Part shown: positions 48,896-62,391 of the stretch, one piece after another | How positions within the stretch are numbered: the stretch's first letter is position 1 | Layout: every line of letters starts with the position of its first letter | Source: Mycteria americana | Taxonomy: Eukaryota > Chordata > Aves > Ciconiiformes > Ciconiidae | Assembly (NCBI RefSeq): GCF_035582795.1 | Contig: NC_134371.1 | Span: 52,091,001-52,155,000 of the forward strand | Length of the DNA: 64,000 bases | Reading direction: 5' to 3' | The notes under the pieces: generated by a model | What the model was told of the DNA's origin: nothing | The model's input: only the letters and a program-made list of their open reading frames with translations | Databases searched by the model: none | Program-made: the position numbers and the translations under genes

Positions 48896-51800
48896 AAATC
48901 TGACTTCTCACCTATTCAGCAGTGAAGTAATTAACAGGAGATACACTGTTACAAAAGTTACCAAAGTTGAATGCAAAGCATTGCCTAGCCACATATTTTG
49001 TGTACGTTAACTCTTGCTTTACAGGCTCTGGACCAAGCATACCAGGCGAGCTGTCCTGGTAAACTCTGCTCCTTGGGGCAAGTTTCAACATCCACCCGCT
49101 CTGCCACGGAATCCCCTTACAGCACCATTGCTCAACCCACAATCTCTCTCCTCAGGCAAGTCTGCGAGTAGGAAAAACTAAGGTCTGGAGGAAACACAGG
49201 TCATCTCTGACTCCTATCTCATCCGTCCAGGGGTTCTGCAGTGATCCCACAGGAAAAGCAAATGTAACTGCAACTACTTCTGTTTAGGGCCTTCTCTGCA
49301 TTAGGAGGTTTCCAATGGCAGGAATCCAGAGCGAAGCAGCTCTGGAGCTGTGAACTGAATACAGCTCCACTGCCAGGCTCAAACACCAGGACCTACAGCA
49401 GGCCAGGGTGCCTTGGGACATTTCCTTCTGACCAGTGCAGTTGCACAATTTTTTGCCTCTTGGTTAAAAAACAGAGCCCAGTGATTTCTAGCTGTCCTTC
49501 TGTCCACACCTACTCTACAAACTGGAGCAAATCAGTCATGTCCCAACACCCACTAGCTTCCTTTGGCTTACTTCACACATTCAAAAATGTCAGACTACAA
49601 ATTCCAGACCTTGCTTCTTCCTTCCATGACGCAAAGTATCACCCTAGTCACACATATCCTTCTCCCCTCCCACTTCTTGTCAAATTCCACTGCCCATATT
49701 GCCACCAGAGCAAGTTTTATCTACTTGAAGCCATGAAATCATCCACTTCTTCCCAGCACCCCTCAAGAGCAAACTGTTTTCCTGTCCTCCTCTCTCTACA
49801 ACCCAGCAGGTGACCATCCACTCAGTCCTACACATGACATTTACCCAAGGAGGTTTTACTGGAGTAAAACGAGCATTCAAGGAGGTCTAGTTTTATAAAT
49901 AAAATTGCATATCCTTCCCTGCAGCTAAAATGTCTTCATCGTCCCCACATTTCCCACTTTCAATCCTTTTAACACAAATTAAAGAAAAAAAGCCTTCCCT
50001 GTCCATATTTTGTGCCAAGGCAAATGGTTGTTTTATTACAAAAGGTCAAACAACCTCCTTTTACAAAACTAACTGGAGTCTAACTCCAATGCTATCCTTG
50101 CAAAGCAGTCCTGCACGCTCTCTTTTTCCACTCTAAAAACCCTACTCACAGTAACTCTGCACCACACGATAAATGTTATAAAGAATTTATACAGCAGTGC
50201 AACTAAATCTTAACTTCTGAGTAAGGTAAATTAAAGTTCATAGTTAAAGTAGGCCAAAGTGTATCGCTATCTGCGAGCTCGAAAATGTAGACAAATCTTC
50301 ACAGACTCAGGCCTTGAAAAGTGCAAGGTTCAGCTGCTGCACCCTACGTATCTGACAAAATGCAGTGTCACCAACACCAGAAAGTTGTAGCTACACCTCA
50401 GTGCCAAATATCTGACAGCCATCTCCTTTTTAGAGAAGCCTGATCAGAAGACTACAGCCTAGCCATAATTCAGGATTTAATGACCAAGGGGACCACTGAA
50501 TTGAAAACGCGAAGCATTTCAGGTTTAAATTATGAATGATAGTGACAGCTCAAGTTAAAATTATTGCACATTTTCATTCACCTTTCACACTTATAAATAA
50601 ATAAAAATGAAGGGAAAGTTGGAGAGTGGCTTTTTGTACAGTCAGCAAACAAATGCCTTGACATATATTCACCATGCACTAAATGTTCAAGATTCAGTAC
50701 CAAAAATGCCCAGGACTGCACACAGCATAGTTTTAATTAGTAAAAAGACAAAACCCAGTTTATTACCTCTTCTAGGATCAGAGCCACAAGACCTACCTTG
50801 TATCAAAGGTATGCCCCAGACAGGAGCACTCAGAAGGTATCAATTTACATCTTAAAGGATTTCAAAAGGTTGCTGAAGCTTCCATGCCTTTCATGAATTG
50901 TTTTGATTGACCCCTCGTCTTTGGCCTACTGCAGCTGAAAAACTCCTCAAATAGAGATTATTTATGCTAATTTAACTGTATTCAAAGGGCCAGTTTTGAA
51001 TCATCCCTTCAGGGTCACACCGCAGTCTGCAGCATTCACTTCTACCACTATCCCAGCATAACGGCAAAAAGGCACCATGGAGCTAGGGTTTCCCGCTAGA
51101 CACCCAGCGCAAACACAAACCTGTAGAAATACAAGGCCTTGGCTGACAGACACGTATTGAGGAAAAGCAAATGAACCTGTATGCAAGATCATACAAACAC
51201 TGAAAAACTGGAATACCTTTACCCATGAAGCAGCTAGTATACCAGTGCAACTCAAAAAAGTTTTGAAGCAAGTATAACGAACCCTAACACTCACACCAAA
51301 ATAATGGGAACATTTGGCCCTTTTCAAAGTGCTGTAACCTCATCAAAACACTCGAGCCAAATTTGACATTTATATCTCTATAAATAATGTGTAAGTGAAA
51401 GCAAAGAAAAAGCAACATTTGCAGTTCAGGGAAAGACATCAAAACAAACATGTCCATAGTACTCAAATGCTAAACTACATGTGGGAATCTGATGATCTTT
51501 TGAATGGCTGAAAGCTGGGACACAGAGGAAAGGGCTTCTTGGTTTTAAATTAATTATTAATCAATCTTTTCAGCCATCAAACCCCTGCAATGACTCATCC
51601 ACTTTCTTTACCAAAGTCTAAATTGTTATAAGACGACTGCAATTTCACTGGAACATTACCCTCCTGAGTGCAATACTTAACCCTGCATATGAGAAAGGAT
51701 TTTAGCAGGTTCATTCCTCTCTCCCACAAAAAGATCATATTCTCATTGAACCTGAAAAGAAAATCACAAGAAAACCGTAAGGCAAAACAGTATTTAGAAT

Positions 51801-54423
51801 TTTTACATTGAGAGAAACGAGAAGATAAAAGTCCATCTCAGTTATTCATAGCAAAGCCAGTATTCTTCCAGTGACGGTATGCACTGCAAGCAATGAGAGA
51901 ATTCACATCATCAGAAATCCTCAATAATCGTGCCAATAAATGATCCAATTCTCTTACACTCATACAGACAGTTCCTACTGTCTGTAAAGGAATTTAGTTT
52001 TATGGAAGCATGGCTTGATAGGAGTTGCTTTTTAAGCTTACAAAATTAAGAGCTCAATCCTATACCTCACATCCATGTAAACCGCTTTTCAGAGTTAACA
52101 GCTCTATTAAATAAACTAAGCTGCAAGACTGGAGCTCATTTGACGATACCTATGTACAGAGCTTGCTCTTTTCCTGTGCTAAATTTATATCTGAACATTA
52201 CAACACGTTTGCATATCTCCCACACATGCAACTTTTTGCCAGCAGTAACAAGACGACAACATCAAGGCTTAGAAACCGTACCAGACAGAGACAGAACAAG
52301 AGGGTGGAATTTCCTGCAGGAACACCCAGACTGAAGTCCAGCAGCTCCCAGGGAAGGTGCTGCCTTTCCACCAGCCCGATGCCTTCTTCGTATCAGGCTC
52401 CCACTTATCAGTGTCAAATGTGAAACTCCACCCAGGAAACGAAAAGCTTCCTATTGTTTCTCCCCTCTCCACAGCCTCCTGGATACTATCAGGAAGAGTG
52501 GTATCACTCCACCCTTCTTCAATGAGAACCGTTTCCATTTTTCCCTTTTACTATGTTCAGCCTTGGAGCTACCATGGAATAGGAGGAACAGGAAAAAGAA
52601 GTCTCTGCTGCGTAATCTCTCCCCTAGTCTCTCCCGTATGGTTTTCCCGGGAATATTTCTAGTGGCAGCCCACGCTGCTGCCCTTGATTTTAATCATGCA
52701 AAAGTAACATGAAATTTGCATGACACTCTTCAGTTTTCCAGCCACACAAGTTTTGCAAAAACATCAATTAAAACAATCAGACCTTCCAAATTTAACCTAG
52801 CAAAGCTGTAAAAAAAATTACAGGTAGCAGACCTCTTGGAAGAGTTTACACATTGGTGCAGTTGTTTTCAGAAAAGCTTTTAGTTAAAAAATAAAAATTA
52901 CAACAGTGCTGAAGATTTCTGGCACCTTACCGCCTCCTAAGCTGCCAGAAAAAAAAAAAAAATTGATCCAAGTAACAGGAAGTAATAAAAAGTTACTATC
53001 AATCACAGGAAAATACCTGACCTGCCATGAATAAAGTGTTACTAAGGTGTGAGAGTAAGTTTAAGTGATTTTGAAAGTCAATACTGGAATCCAGTGTTGT
53101 AATTCAAGGTGTGCTACATACTAGAAATTGTAAATTGAATGCTCAAGTTGTACAGAGCAATGGCCTTCCCTCTGATTCTTTCCAGCGGCCCATTTTTCCC
53201 AGTCGCACCCTACCATGACATCCCAATAGTGAAGCTCAGCTAAAACGCAAGTAGAACAAGTCAATTAATCTGAAAATCAGGAAAGTGTCAAATATTGTGT
53301 AGGAAAAATTGAACACAAGCGCACACAAGTGAGACAGTATAACAATAACAGACTAAATACAATACCCCCAAAATGATTAATAATTGTTTATTAATGATCA
53401 TGTTAGCTGCAGGGAAAGTGCCTTTGTACCATAATTTGATGAAGATCCAACTTGAAAGAAATGAAACAATCAAAAATTACCTTGGCTAGTATCAAATCAG
53501 GCTGACTACAAGTCGCACACATGGGGATAAGATACCACTCTAGGAAGCAGGCTTTCTGACACCAGCACACTTAAGATCTAAACTACCATGGACTAAGGAA
53601 CGGAAAAATGCAGAACCGCATGAAAGGAAGGCAAACCCTGCTTACAAAATAGCAGTGAGTCAGCTCCTGAGGACTGGTCTATGACTGCTCTGAAAACAAG
53701 ATGCACATTCTTTATGTGCCCTCCAGTTGTACAGAATGAAAACAAGTCCACCCCCTAAATACACTTTTAATATGGTAGATGATATTCCAAAAGAGGTGTC
53801 AAGAAACATCAGTAACACTGTTTAACCCATTCAAACTTCAGAAAACATTTTCAACCAGTGCTGATTCACACAGCCTTTTAACCCTATACACATCTATCCA
53901 CCTTCGGTGCATTTAATAAGCAAGAAACACTCATATCCCTGGCCTCAGATCAATCAGAAACAGCTTATCTTGGGGATACCTCCAACTCTAAAAGGTCGAG
54001 TTATTTTTAAGAGAATCTCCTTCTAAAATGCCATGACACTTTAGCCTGCCTAGTTCCATCATCTGTGATCAGACTGTTCAGAAAGCCAAGAATAAGCTCC
54101 AAGGCCTTTTGTGACAAGCTGTGAAACTCAGCCATTTAATATTATAAGGAACACTAAGTAACATGGCTACTCCGAGCATTTATTTGGAGAACACAACTAC
54201 ATTTGTCCTCATTCAAAAATCAAAGATAGCTGTCGGGTTTTCATAACCCGTCTTGCCCTTAGCAAGTGCCCTTGGCTGCAAGCAGCTCTCTCCTTGACCA
54301 TGTTATAGCTCATTTTGTTGTTGTTTAGGGACTATCTGGGGGCTTTCTGGTCTTCTGCTCTTTTTTGTTGTTTTCAGATGTTATTGGTGCCTGGGGCTTC
54401 TCCTGGTATATTGACTATTTCTG

Positions 54424-54448
54424 AAAACAAACAAACAAACAAACAAAA
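54424..54448 (+). repeat. (CAAA)n microsatellite
   Basis: About six copies of the CAAA tetranucleotide, followed by an AATATATATAC stretch. This is a simple repeat with no coding role. Confidence 0.9.
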
Positions 54449-57351
54449 TATATATACATACACTCAAAGAATTACTGCAGCACACATGCAGGAAAAAAAA
54501 TAGGTCAAATAAGTCAGCTCTATCAAATACTACTTTGCTGACAAGTATTAAAACAAGGTGCTGGCCACTGAATATCATGCCAGCATACATGGAATGGAAG
54601 CACCCTGTCCAACCCCTCCCAAAAGAACCGAAACCTTGAAACTGGCTCATTTCAGGGAAAGGATTAAAGGTTGTTTTTTCAGGTGTCGTTCTTGCACACT
54701 GAATCCCTCTGCCAGACATTGCAGTTTATCATTGCTAAACACTTATATTGCAGAAGTACCTAGAGGCCTCAAGTAGGTCAGGGCCTCAGCGTGCAAGGTA
54801 CAGAATATATGCATAACACTTGACAGCCCTTGCCTCATCATATTTTTCTTATTTCAAGTGTTTGTCTTCCCACTAACGCAGCTATGTGAGCAACCCGCGC
54901 AAGCAAAAGAAACTCAATGACACTGCAAAAAACCCACCCAAGTTCTACCAACGAGGTATCTAAGTGCTTTCCAACATACAAGGAAAACAGAAGTAACTCT
55001 ACCCCTCATTAGGATATTACATGTAAGGATCTAGCTAAATGTCAAAGCAAAGCAGGTTTGAGACTTTTTAGGTCAGCATAGCTCCAGCTATTATAACAAA
55101 GACAGAAGTGGCTGTTGAAATAAGCTTTGGTAAATGTTTATGGATGAAACATCCAATTCTCATTTTCCCATCCCCTACAACCTAGACATACCCTTTTGGT
55201 GAAAGAGTTTCTCGGCTGTTGCCTTCAGATTGAACGCTGCCTGAGACAGAGCAGGGGTGCAAAACCAAAACAAACAAATTTACATGAGCTGTAGGGAAAG
55301 AAACTACAGACAGAGTGCTAAAAAACATGTTTGCATACCTTGAATTAGCTGCATTAGAGATGGACAAGTGTGCCATGAATCTGAAATGATGCCTAACAAG
55401 ATGATGGAGTTCTGGGCAACCTGATTATTTTACCAAGCTGACAGCCAGTTATCCCAGATTGTCTCAGTCTAAATGCACATACCAGGACAGCACAATCCAG
55501 AGGAGGAGTGGACCAGTACAGTCCCATAACATTACCCATGCTTTTTGCTCCACGCTGCTGTCCCTTCTGTTACCTCCCTGCTCCACCACCACCCACCTCT
55601 ACCTTCCCAAACACTCATCCAAGGGTAGCAAATTCAGTTTCTGAGCAGAAAAATCACATTTTTATTGCCCAGCTCCTGCAGAACATAAGAGTTAAGGGAA
55701 TGGGAAAGAGACCAATTGATCAAATCAATTCTAACCATGCATAGAAAACTTTTCCACAGCTTCCAATAATAGACTGAGCAAGAGCTACTTCATGAAATGC
55801 AAAGTTGGATAAGTGGAAAGTTTGGGAGTTTATTGCTCAGCAACAAAGGCCAGGATTTTATATATCAAATCACCGGAGGCAGCGGAATGTTGTAATTGCA
55901 AGCAAACTCTAGCACTTGAAATTATAAATAAAACTAGAGAAATGTATTATTTATTTAAATTTAAAATTTTTCCAAAAGAGGCCCATAAAAAGCTGTGGAC
56001 AGAGTAACGCAATATTACAGCTAAACCACAGCAGCACTAAAATAATTGGGCAACAAAAGAGCTGTTTGTTTGGTTTTTCCCTTGCAAATCTCTCTCTGCC
56101 CCCATCTTTACTGTCTAGGGCACCAGGCAATAATGTCACTAACTTCTTATGGTATGTCCTTTTCACCATCAAGAGGTGCAAATATAGCATTACTAGACAA
56201 CATGTTAGGCCCATCTACACAAGGAAAACCAGATCTTGGAAAGGCCAACTTTTCCCCATCCCAGCCCAATCCCTTCTGTGGTTTCTCAATTGTTGGAAGT
56301 GTTTCACCTCCCTGTGAAACTAAATCAGGTTTGGACAAGGATGGGCATCCCTTACCCTTTGATACTGAACCTCACTATGCTGATTTGGTGCTCCAGTTTT
56401 CACAGCCAGCCTCTAAGAGAACAAGCACACTGAGATGGTGCTTATTCAAGGGAGCACCACCTACCAAAGACATCGGACGAAGCTTGACGGGGCAACCACA
56501 TGTTGAATCTCTTCCCATCTATCCAAAACATACCTCCTGAGATTCTAGTCGAGAACTGAAAGCAGGTAAATATTTCAAAACAACATCATATTGTGTCAAA
56601 ACACATAGCTAAGATTACTGCAGCCTACTGAATTTGGTACATATCCAGTAGGAAACAGGTCTATATACACATGAAAACACGCAACGCAACACAACATTAC
56701 TCCGCTGAAGGTTTAAAAGGAGCACTGCTGCGTTTTGACCCTGCCCAGATTTTTCTCTGCTACAGCAAGTTTGCTGACAAACACCCATGAGCACCGTCTC
56801 CTTTCTCCCGCCGTGCTGCAGTCGGTATCACCACCCACGGCCGGGCCGGGTTCAGGCTCGCAGGAGGACAAGCGGGCTGGAAGCAGCTCAGCTCACAGAT
56901 GCGTGGCTGTGGGGACTGGCTTTTGCCAGTAATGGACAAATCTCCCACCTAGGCAAAGAAATATGGGAGCAAAAACAGTGAAAAACCACCGAAGCACGGC
57001 TATTTTCCAGTTTCTGTATCTAACGTTAACATTGAAAATTCTGCTGCGAGGACAGGAAGAAAGAAAAGATAACCTGACACGAAAATTGTGACATTGGAGC
57101 GAGGTACACAAAAGTCCTTTTCATGGCAAAGAAGTAGTCAAAATGACATCTATATCTACACCTAAGGAAAAATTTACTTCTGCCTTGAGGCAGCCTTGGC
57201 AATAACATTGTTGCAAGCAAAAAACAGTTTATGGGTTTGGGGGGGGAATTTAAATCAATTTATTTGTCAATTAATAAACTTCTGATTACTGCTCGTGCTA
57301 TCGAAACACACACAACATGCGGGGAACAGCCCTTGCCCTCCAATCCCCTCG

Positions 57352-57360
57352 CCGTACCTG
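57352..57360 (-). other. LRRC8D: Candidate splice donor, LRRC8D exon 1
   Basis: The minus strand reads CAG|GTACGG with the exon's last base at 57358. It lies at the left edge of the CpG island and points toward the LRRC8D coding exon, so it could splice to the acceptor at 23747. It is a near-perfect donor, but use is unproven. Confidence 0.4.
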
Positions 57361-57586
57361 GTCCCGGCAGGGAGGCGACGGGGCCGGCACGTGGCGCTTC
57401 CTCCGCCGGCCGCGGTCCCCGCAGGGTCTGCCGGCTGCCCCGTGGCACGCGGCGCGTCCCTCGCGTCAGCTGGGCAGCTGCCTGGAACCAGCCGTGACCG
57501 GCGCGGGGCGGCCCTGCCCTCCTCCCTCAGCCCTCGCTGCCAACACCCTGCCGACCACGGCCGATGCCAACATCGACACAGCTCGA

Positions 57587-57596
57587 CAGGTGAGCA
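57587..57596 (+). other. Candidate divergent splice donor
   Basis: The plus strand reads CAG|GTGAGCA, with the exon's last base at 57589. It lies inside the same CpG island as the minus-strand donor and points the opposite way. This is the arrangement expected for a divergent promoter-associated noncoding RNA. I see no conserved open frame ending at it. Confidence 0.25.
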
Positions 57597-60500
57597 GGCA
57601 GACCCGCAGGGAGCCCCTACAACATGGCGGGAGCATACCTCAGTATTAAGTTAGAAGTCGAACTGTAGGTGAACGTCCAGGAAAGTCTGCCATTTGCAAC
57701 ACGTCTGGAACCAGCCCACCCTCCCCCAGAGGCTGAGGGACAACTTGGAAACACACAGCTCTTCAGGACATCCATCTTTTGTCTGCCCTTTGGCAGCTGT
57801 TGTCAAAAATTTATATTGATTTTGTCAAAAATTGATTTTATTCTCACAAGCGAGCTACTCCCGGTCTCACCTTCCGCCTCTGCCACAAGCTCACACAGCT
57901 CAAACACGAAACACAAAGGACCGTCGGCACAAGCTACACGTGGCACTCACTCCACGAACAAATCAGAGCAAGCTGACAGGTTACCTCCTAACATTAAATT
58001 TGGTATCAATCCATTTTTAATTAAATATTAATAATTAACTCACAGAGGGAGCTGATGCACAGCAAGTAAATCCATCAGATTTGCATACCTCTGGAGAATG
58101 AACGATGTCTTACACCGCACAGAGGAGCTACATGCCGAAACACCAGTGAAGCAGGACACAAGAAATGAAAGAAATTAAGCAAGCAAATCCACCCTTCCTT
58201 AGGTCCCTTCATTCCTACTTCCAGAAGAAGGTCAGCATTGCCGCTTATTATGTGCATATGGTAAACAAATAGCTTATACAGACAAGTTGTTCTTAAAACA
58301 AATCAGAAGCACATCAGTGAAACATGATCTAAAATAAACCAGCTATGTTTGAGGATATCACTATTTCCTCTGGCGCTTCAGGATTCTGCAGCTGCAATAA
58401 TTCTTCTAAAAAAAAAAAATTCAAAAAAGCTTAAAGCTTATGCTCCCACGAAAGAGGTTTCCAGACACAAATATATTTTATATATATACATACACACTCC
58501 ATCACAGTAACCAGACCAGAACACTTGCACAGGAAAGCCCCTAGCCATACTTTAACATTTAGCTGTGTCGGCCAAGATTTTTTTTTTCTTGCTTCCCAAC
58601 TATGCCAGCAAAAACCTTACTGCAGAAGCCTTTCTAGCGGCTGTGAAATTTTTCTGCCTGCATAAACTGTTCCTTTCACAGGACCCAGGTTAAGGAGCAC
58701 CAGCAAAAAATCCTCCTCTCGTAGCCGTAGGGGCACCTCAGGAGGAAGTGGCAAGACCCGGTAATGAAAGCGTGCACGAAGGAGGGGTGAAGGCAAAGGA
58801 CAGCATTGCATCAGTCTAGCTTACGTCCACAGAAAAAGGGAGGAAGCAGTAACTGCCATCACACTGGGCTGGTGCCAGCAGAAACTAAACTGCAAAGTCA
58901 CAATCCTACTACAAGAAGTAACAGCAGTAAAATTCTGCACACAGGTCAGACTGACCAACTTTACTTTGACAGATGTGGCATTTTGTTTTCTATTTGGATT
59001 TTTGTGTCATGTTTTGTGTGTAATGTATAATCTTGAGAAACAAACAGACTGCCTGAAAATGTAAGTGCAAGCCATTCCATTTATGTCAAGCAGATACTAA
59101 TCCTATTCCCCCCCAAGAGATGATTAAGTGTCAGTTGGGTTAACTGTTTCACTACTGATAAGATACATATCTCCATTTCTTTGCTAAAACCTATCTCTCA
59201 ACTCCAAACCATCTTACGGGTAAAACCATCCACATATTTCCCCATCCAGCAGTAAACAACCTCTCCACTCTTCCTAATGAGCATCCTTATAATGCCACCT
59301 CATCCTGGCTACATGAAGTACTCAGTATTAAGAACAGAGAAGTGTGGGTTAGAAAACAACAAAAAAGTTCAAGACAGATTCAGTACAGTTATAAAAACTG
59401 CCCTGTCTTTCTACTCAAATATAAATCTTCTCTGCCCCCCTTTTTTTTAAACCCAGCTCTGCTGCAGGTTATCCAGCCTGCCACATCACATCAACGCAGA
59501 AACCAGTAAGGCCTGGCTGCAGAATTTAGGTCAGCTTGTCTGTGGAGTACATAAGGTCTTGCACACAGCCATGAATTTTCTAGTAATGCTTCAATAATCC
59601 CTCTTCATCCTGCTATGCAGCTATTTTACTAGTAGCTGCTAGCTTTCTTTCAACTCCCCAACAAATACTCTCCACAGGAGGGATGTTTGCAGGCGAATGA
59701 GCCACTATCTTTTCCTTGGGAAGCAGGAAGCTGGTTGTTGAATCAAATAAATGCTGATTCTTATTTCCCAAGACAAAAAAAGTGAAGGATTCCCAATGCA
59801 TGCTAGAAAAGGACTTCCCTTTTTTAACCACACAAGGAAAGATATAATCAGACAGAGCTGGAAATTACCCCGAGAACATTAGGAATAATTTTCTTAACAG
59901 ATCATCCAAACAAAACCCCACTGTTTCCACCTGGGTCAGTAAATAAAAAGTAACATCAAAATGTGACTAATAAATTCAGACAGTCAAAGGGACAGATGCT
60001 GGTATTTCTGGAGAGAAAGCATCACTTGAGGTGAAAAGCACTGTGCCTCTTCAAAGAATGCTTCCCTCTAGAAGTGAATTGCGGTCCACTGCCATCCCAA
60101 GCATTGCATGAGCACAGATAAGTAGTAGCCCTGTTCTTAAGGAATCTCTACAGGTGCATAATAACATGCAGTCTTTTCAGAACATGGTCCCTGAAGCAGG
60201 AGTTCCACATAAACTGGAAAGTACAGTTATGTAAGAAAAAAAAAAATTGACTACAAGAAGCCAAAACCTTGAACTTCTCTGTCTTCATACAACAGGATGA
60301 ACCTAACCGAGTCGTCTTAAGTATGACAACTTGAAAGATGCAAATGCAAGAATAAATACCAGTTTCCAGGAATGGTTATGGGAATCCCAGCAAATAAAAA
60401 CACAGCTAGCAAGCTGACAGTTGGTTTTGTCTTAAAACCCATCAGTCTGCTACCTTTCTGTGCCCTGTGGTTGCCACATACCATTGTGCTCCTCGAAAGC

Positions 60501-60931
60501 TGGCACTTCTATCTCCCTATTAGAACAAAGAATAAAACTGAGGAAAAACTCTTTCCTCAAGACATCAAATTGCTCTCCAACATTCAAACATTTGTTAAGA
60601 GTATTCCTAATCCATTCTTTCCAACTCACATGGAGCCTGGATATAGGGATTGGCAAACACATACTGAGCTGTACTGCACATTAGATGTGTAAATCAAATA
60701 CCCCAGAAAACGCAAAGTTGCACTACCTCAGATCTATTACAGAACTCAAGCATATAACATGCACCCATGCCAGGCACAAAGATGATATGGGTGTCATTAC
60801 TGGGCCGCCGTTGTATCACACATGTTAGCAAGACTTTTTAAGGAACAGAACTGTATTTTTATAACTAATCATCATCCACAACTGCACTTCAGCTCAGCAT
60901 CAGACAACTTTTCCCATTCCCGGCTCAGTAC

Positions 60932-61071
60932 CTGATCAGGCTGTGCTTCTCCTCCTTCCTCCTCCGGCTTCAGCTGGGCTGAGCACTGGCTCCAGGAGGC
61001 TCTGGTGATAGGAATACCAAGCCGGGCGCTGACAGTCACTTTCTCATTTTGACAAGCGCTATGGACTCTTC
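60932..61071 (-). other. Candidate internal exon of 140 bases (possible LRRC8D 5' exon)
   Basis: The minus strand has GTTTGTTTTTATACAG|GAAGAG, giving an exon start at 61071, and TGATCAG|GTACTG, giving an exon end at 60932. Both sites fit the consensus well. One of the three frames is open across the whole exon (46 codons, entering after two bases; it ends with residues QPDQ). I recognise no protein in it, and an open frame of this length can arise by chance. It may be a noncoding 5' exon of LRRC8D, with the promoter further right, or an exon of an unknown minus-strand RNA. Confidence 0.3.
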
Positions 61072-61522
61072 CTGTATAAAAACAAACTGCTGTGAATCAA
61101 AGTGGCCGAATAAAGTGTTGATGCTAGCGGGGCATCAGAGAAATGCTGCTCTGCGACACAGAAGGAGAACGTTAGTCATCCTTTTGCCACCAGTGCCTCA
61201 TCTCTGGGGAGGGCTGAGCACACTCTTATTTTAATAATTTCAGAAATACTTTAAATTAGTTGTCCTATTCTCAAAGAGCCGAGATCCCTCAAACTAGCAA
61301 CTTGCCATTTCCCCACATACTTTCTTAAACATATTGGCTCATCCAAACTTAACCAAGAGCACTGCTATTTTGCTATTTCTACGCCACCGCTTCCCTACAC
61401 CACCATAAAAGCCAGACCAGACCCCAGTGACGTGGTAGGTGCACACTGCATATGCTCCACACAACCGCTTCGATCACACTTGAACTGCTGCATTAAAGCA
61501 GTATGCCAGGCAAGCAGCTCAC

Positions 61523-61730
61523 CTTGAGTCAACGAGCTGCCTGAAAAACCTCCGGAAAACACCTCTATCCCCAGGACAAACAAAATGGAGAAGAAACGGG
61601 ATTCTCCCCCCTCCTCCTTTATCCCAACACTTCCACCAGCCAAGACCCCAGCATGGCTGCCTTCACATCCAGCAACCCAGAGGCTCCAGGGCAGAGCAGA
61701 GCCCACAGATGGAAAGTAACGACTCAGCAA
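61523..61730 (-). other. Possible exon ending in a strong donor at 61523
   Basis: The minus strand reads CTCAAG|GTGAGCTG, a close consensus donor with exon end at 61523. An open frame of 111 codons starting at 61730 runs through it, but it resembles no family I know. No equally clear acceptor was found to the right, so this could be an alternative first exon or a decoy. It lies about 450 bases upstream of the 140-base candidate exon on the same strand. The start given here is arbitrary (the first ATG). Confidence 0.2.
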
Positions 61731-62372
61731 AACGAACAGCCAGACTCCAGCAGGTAATTCATGAGTATTTATTTTAGTTTGCTGCTTATTAAGTATGCCT
61801 CGTTATAAATCAAGTATTTTACAGTAATTGCCTCCAATCAACAAACTCCAAGAAAGCCGCTATGTAGACCGACGCTGCTTCATAACCAAAACGAGTCCCC
61901 TAGCACCAGGCACGACTCTACACGACTCTGCGTGCAGCAGGCTGGCAACCACTGCCTCGCTGACCTTCTTGTGCCTCTCCTGCCCTGGCTGCACCCCAAG
62001 GAGCACTGCTGCATGCCCAAGCCCTTCCCCAGCACTGCCGACCGCTGCACACTGCTGCCAGGGTGCAAATGCCAGCACAGCAGGGCGCTCACTGCAAGGC
62101 TGGCAAGCCCCAGCCCGGCTGGCAGCAGCACCTTGCCGGGAACGGGGGCAGCCCCCCAGCACAGGGAATGCCCTGCAGCCAGGGCTCAAAGACAAGGACA
62201 ACCAGCTGCATCCCCTGCTTCAGCCACCAGCCCATTGCTTCCACATCGGCGGCGGCTGCGGGGGAGAGCTGCTCTGCCATAAGGGTCTGCGCCCAGTGCC
62301 AAGCACAGTGCACTCACCCACTTGAGCTGCTCCCAAGCCACTACAGAAAAAAACAAAAACCAAACCAAACCA

Positions 62373-62391
62373 ACACACACACACACACACA
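62373..62391 (+). repeat. (AC)n microsatellite
   Basis: About nine and a half AC units, preceded by a (CCAAA)n-like stretch. This is an ordinary vertebrate dinucleotide repeat. Confidence 0.9.

Larger units (their letters stand above)
23747..57357 (-). other. LRRC8D: Large 5' intron of LRRC8D (inferred extent)
   Basis: The right-hand intron boundary depends on the candidate donor at the CpG island (exon end 57358). The left boundary is the well-supported acceptor at 23747. Within it I see no known protein domain. Contents are the CR1 copy at 32.1-32.85 kb, an old LINE relic at about 42.2-44.4 kb, simple repeats, two short tandem duplications, and a GC-richer patch with a long open frame at 25.1-25.8 kb. 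A second noncoding exon may lie inside; one weak candidate is 47699-47588 (minus). Confidence 0.5.
57341..57640. promoter_or_regulatory. LRRC8D: CpG island, candidate LRRC8D promoter / first exon
   Basis: I count about 34 CpG dinucleotides in these 300 bases, near the number expected without CpG depletion. The flanks are AT-rich and CpG-poor. There is no TATA box. A YY1-like AACATGGCGGG lies at 57621-57631; such motifs often sit near start sites of TATA-less promoters. On the minus strand a consensus donor ACCAG|GTACGG ends an exon at 57358, suiting a first noncoding LRRC8D exon. On the plus strand GACAG|GTGAGC ends an exon at 57589, suiting a divergent transcript. No transcript data are available, so the start site is not placed. 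Confidence 0.5.

Noticed and set aside
56046..56540. 164-codon plus-strand open frame
   Set aside because: I considered a degraded retroelement or retrocopy, but found no diagnostic motif, poly(A) tail or flanking repeat. A few frames of this length are expected by chance in 64 kb read in six frames.
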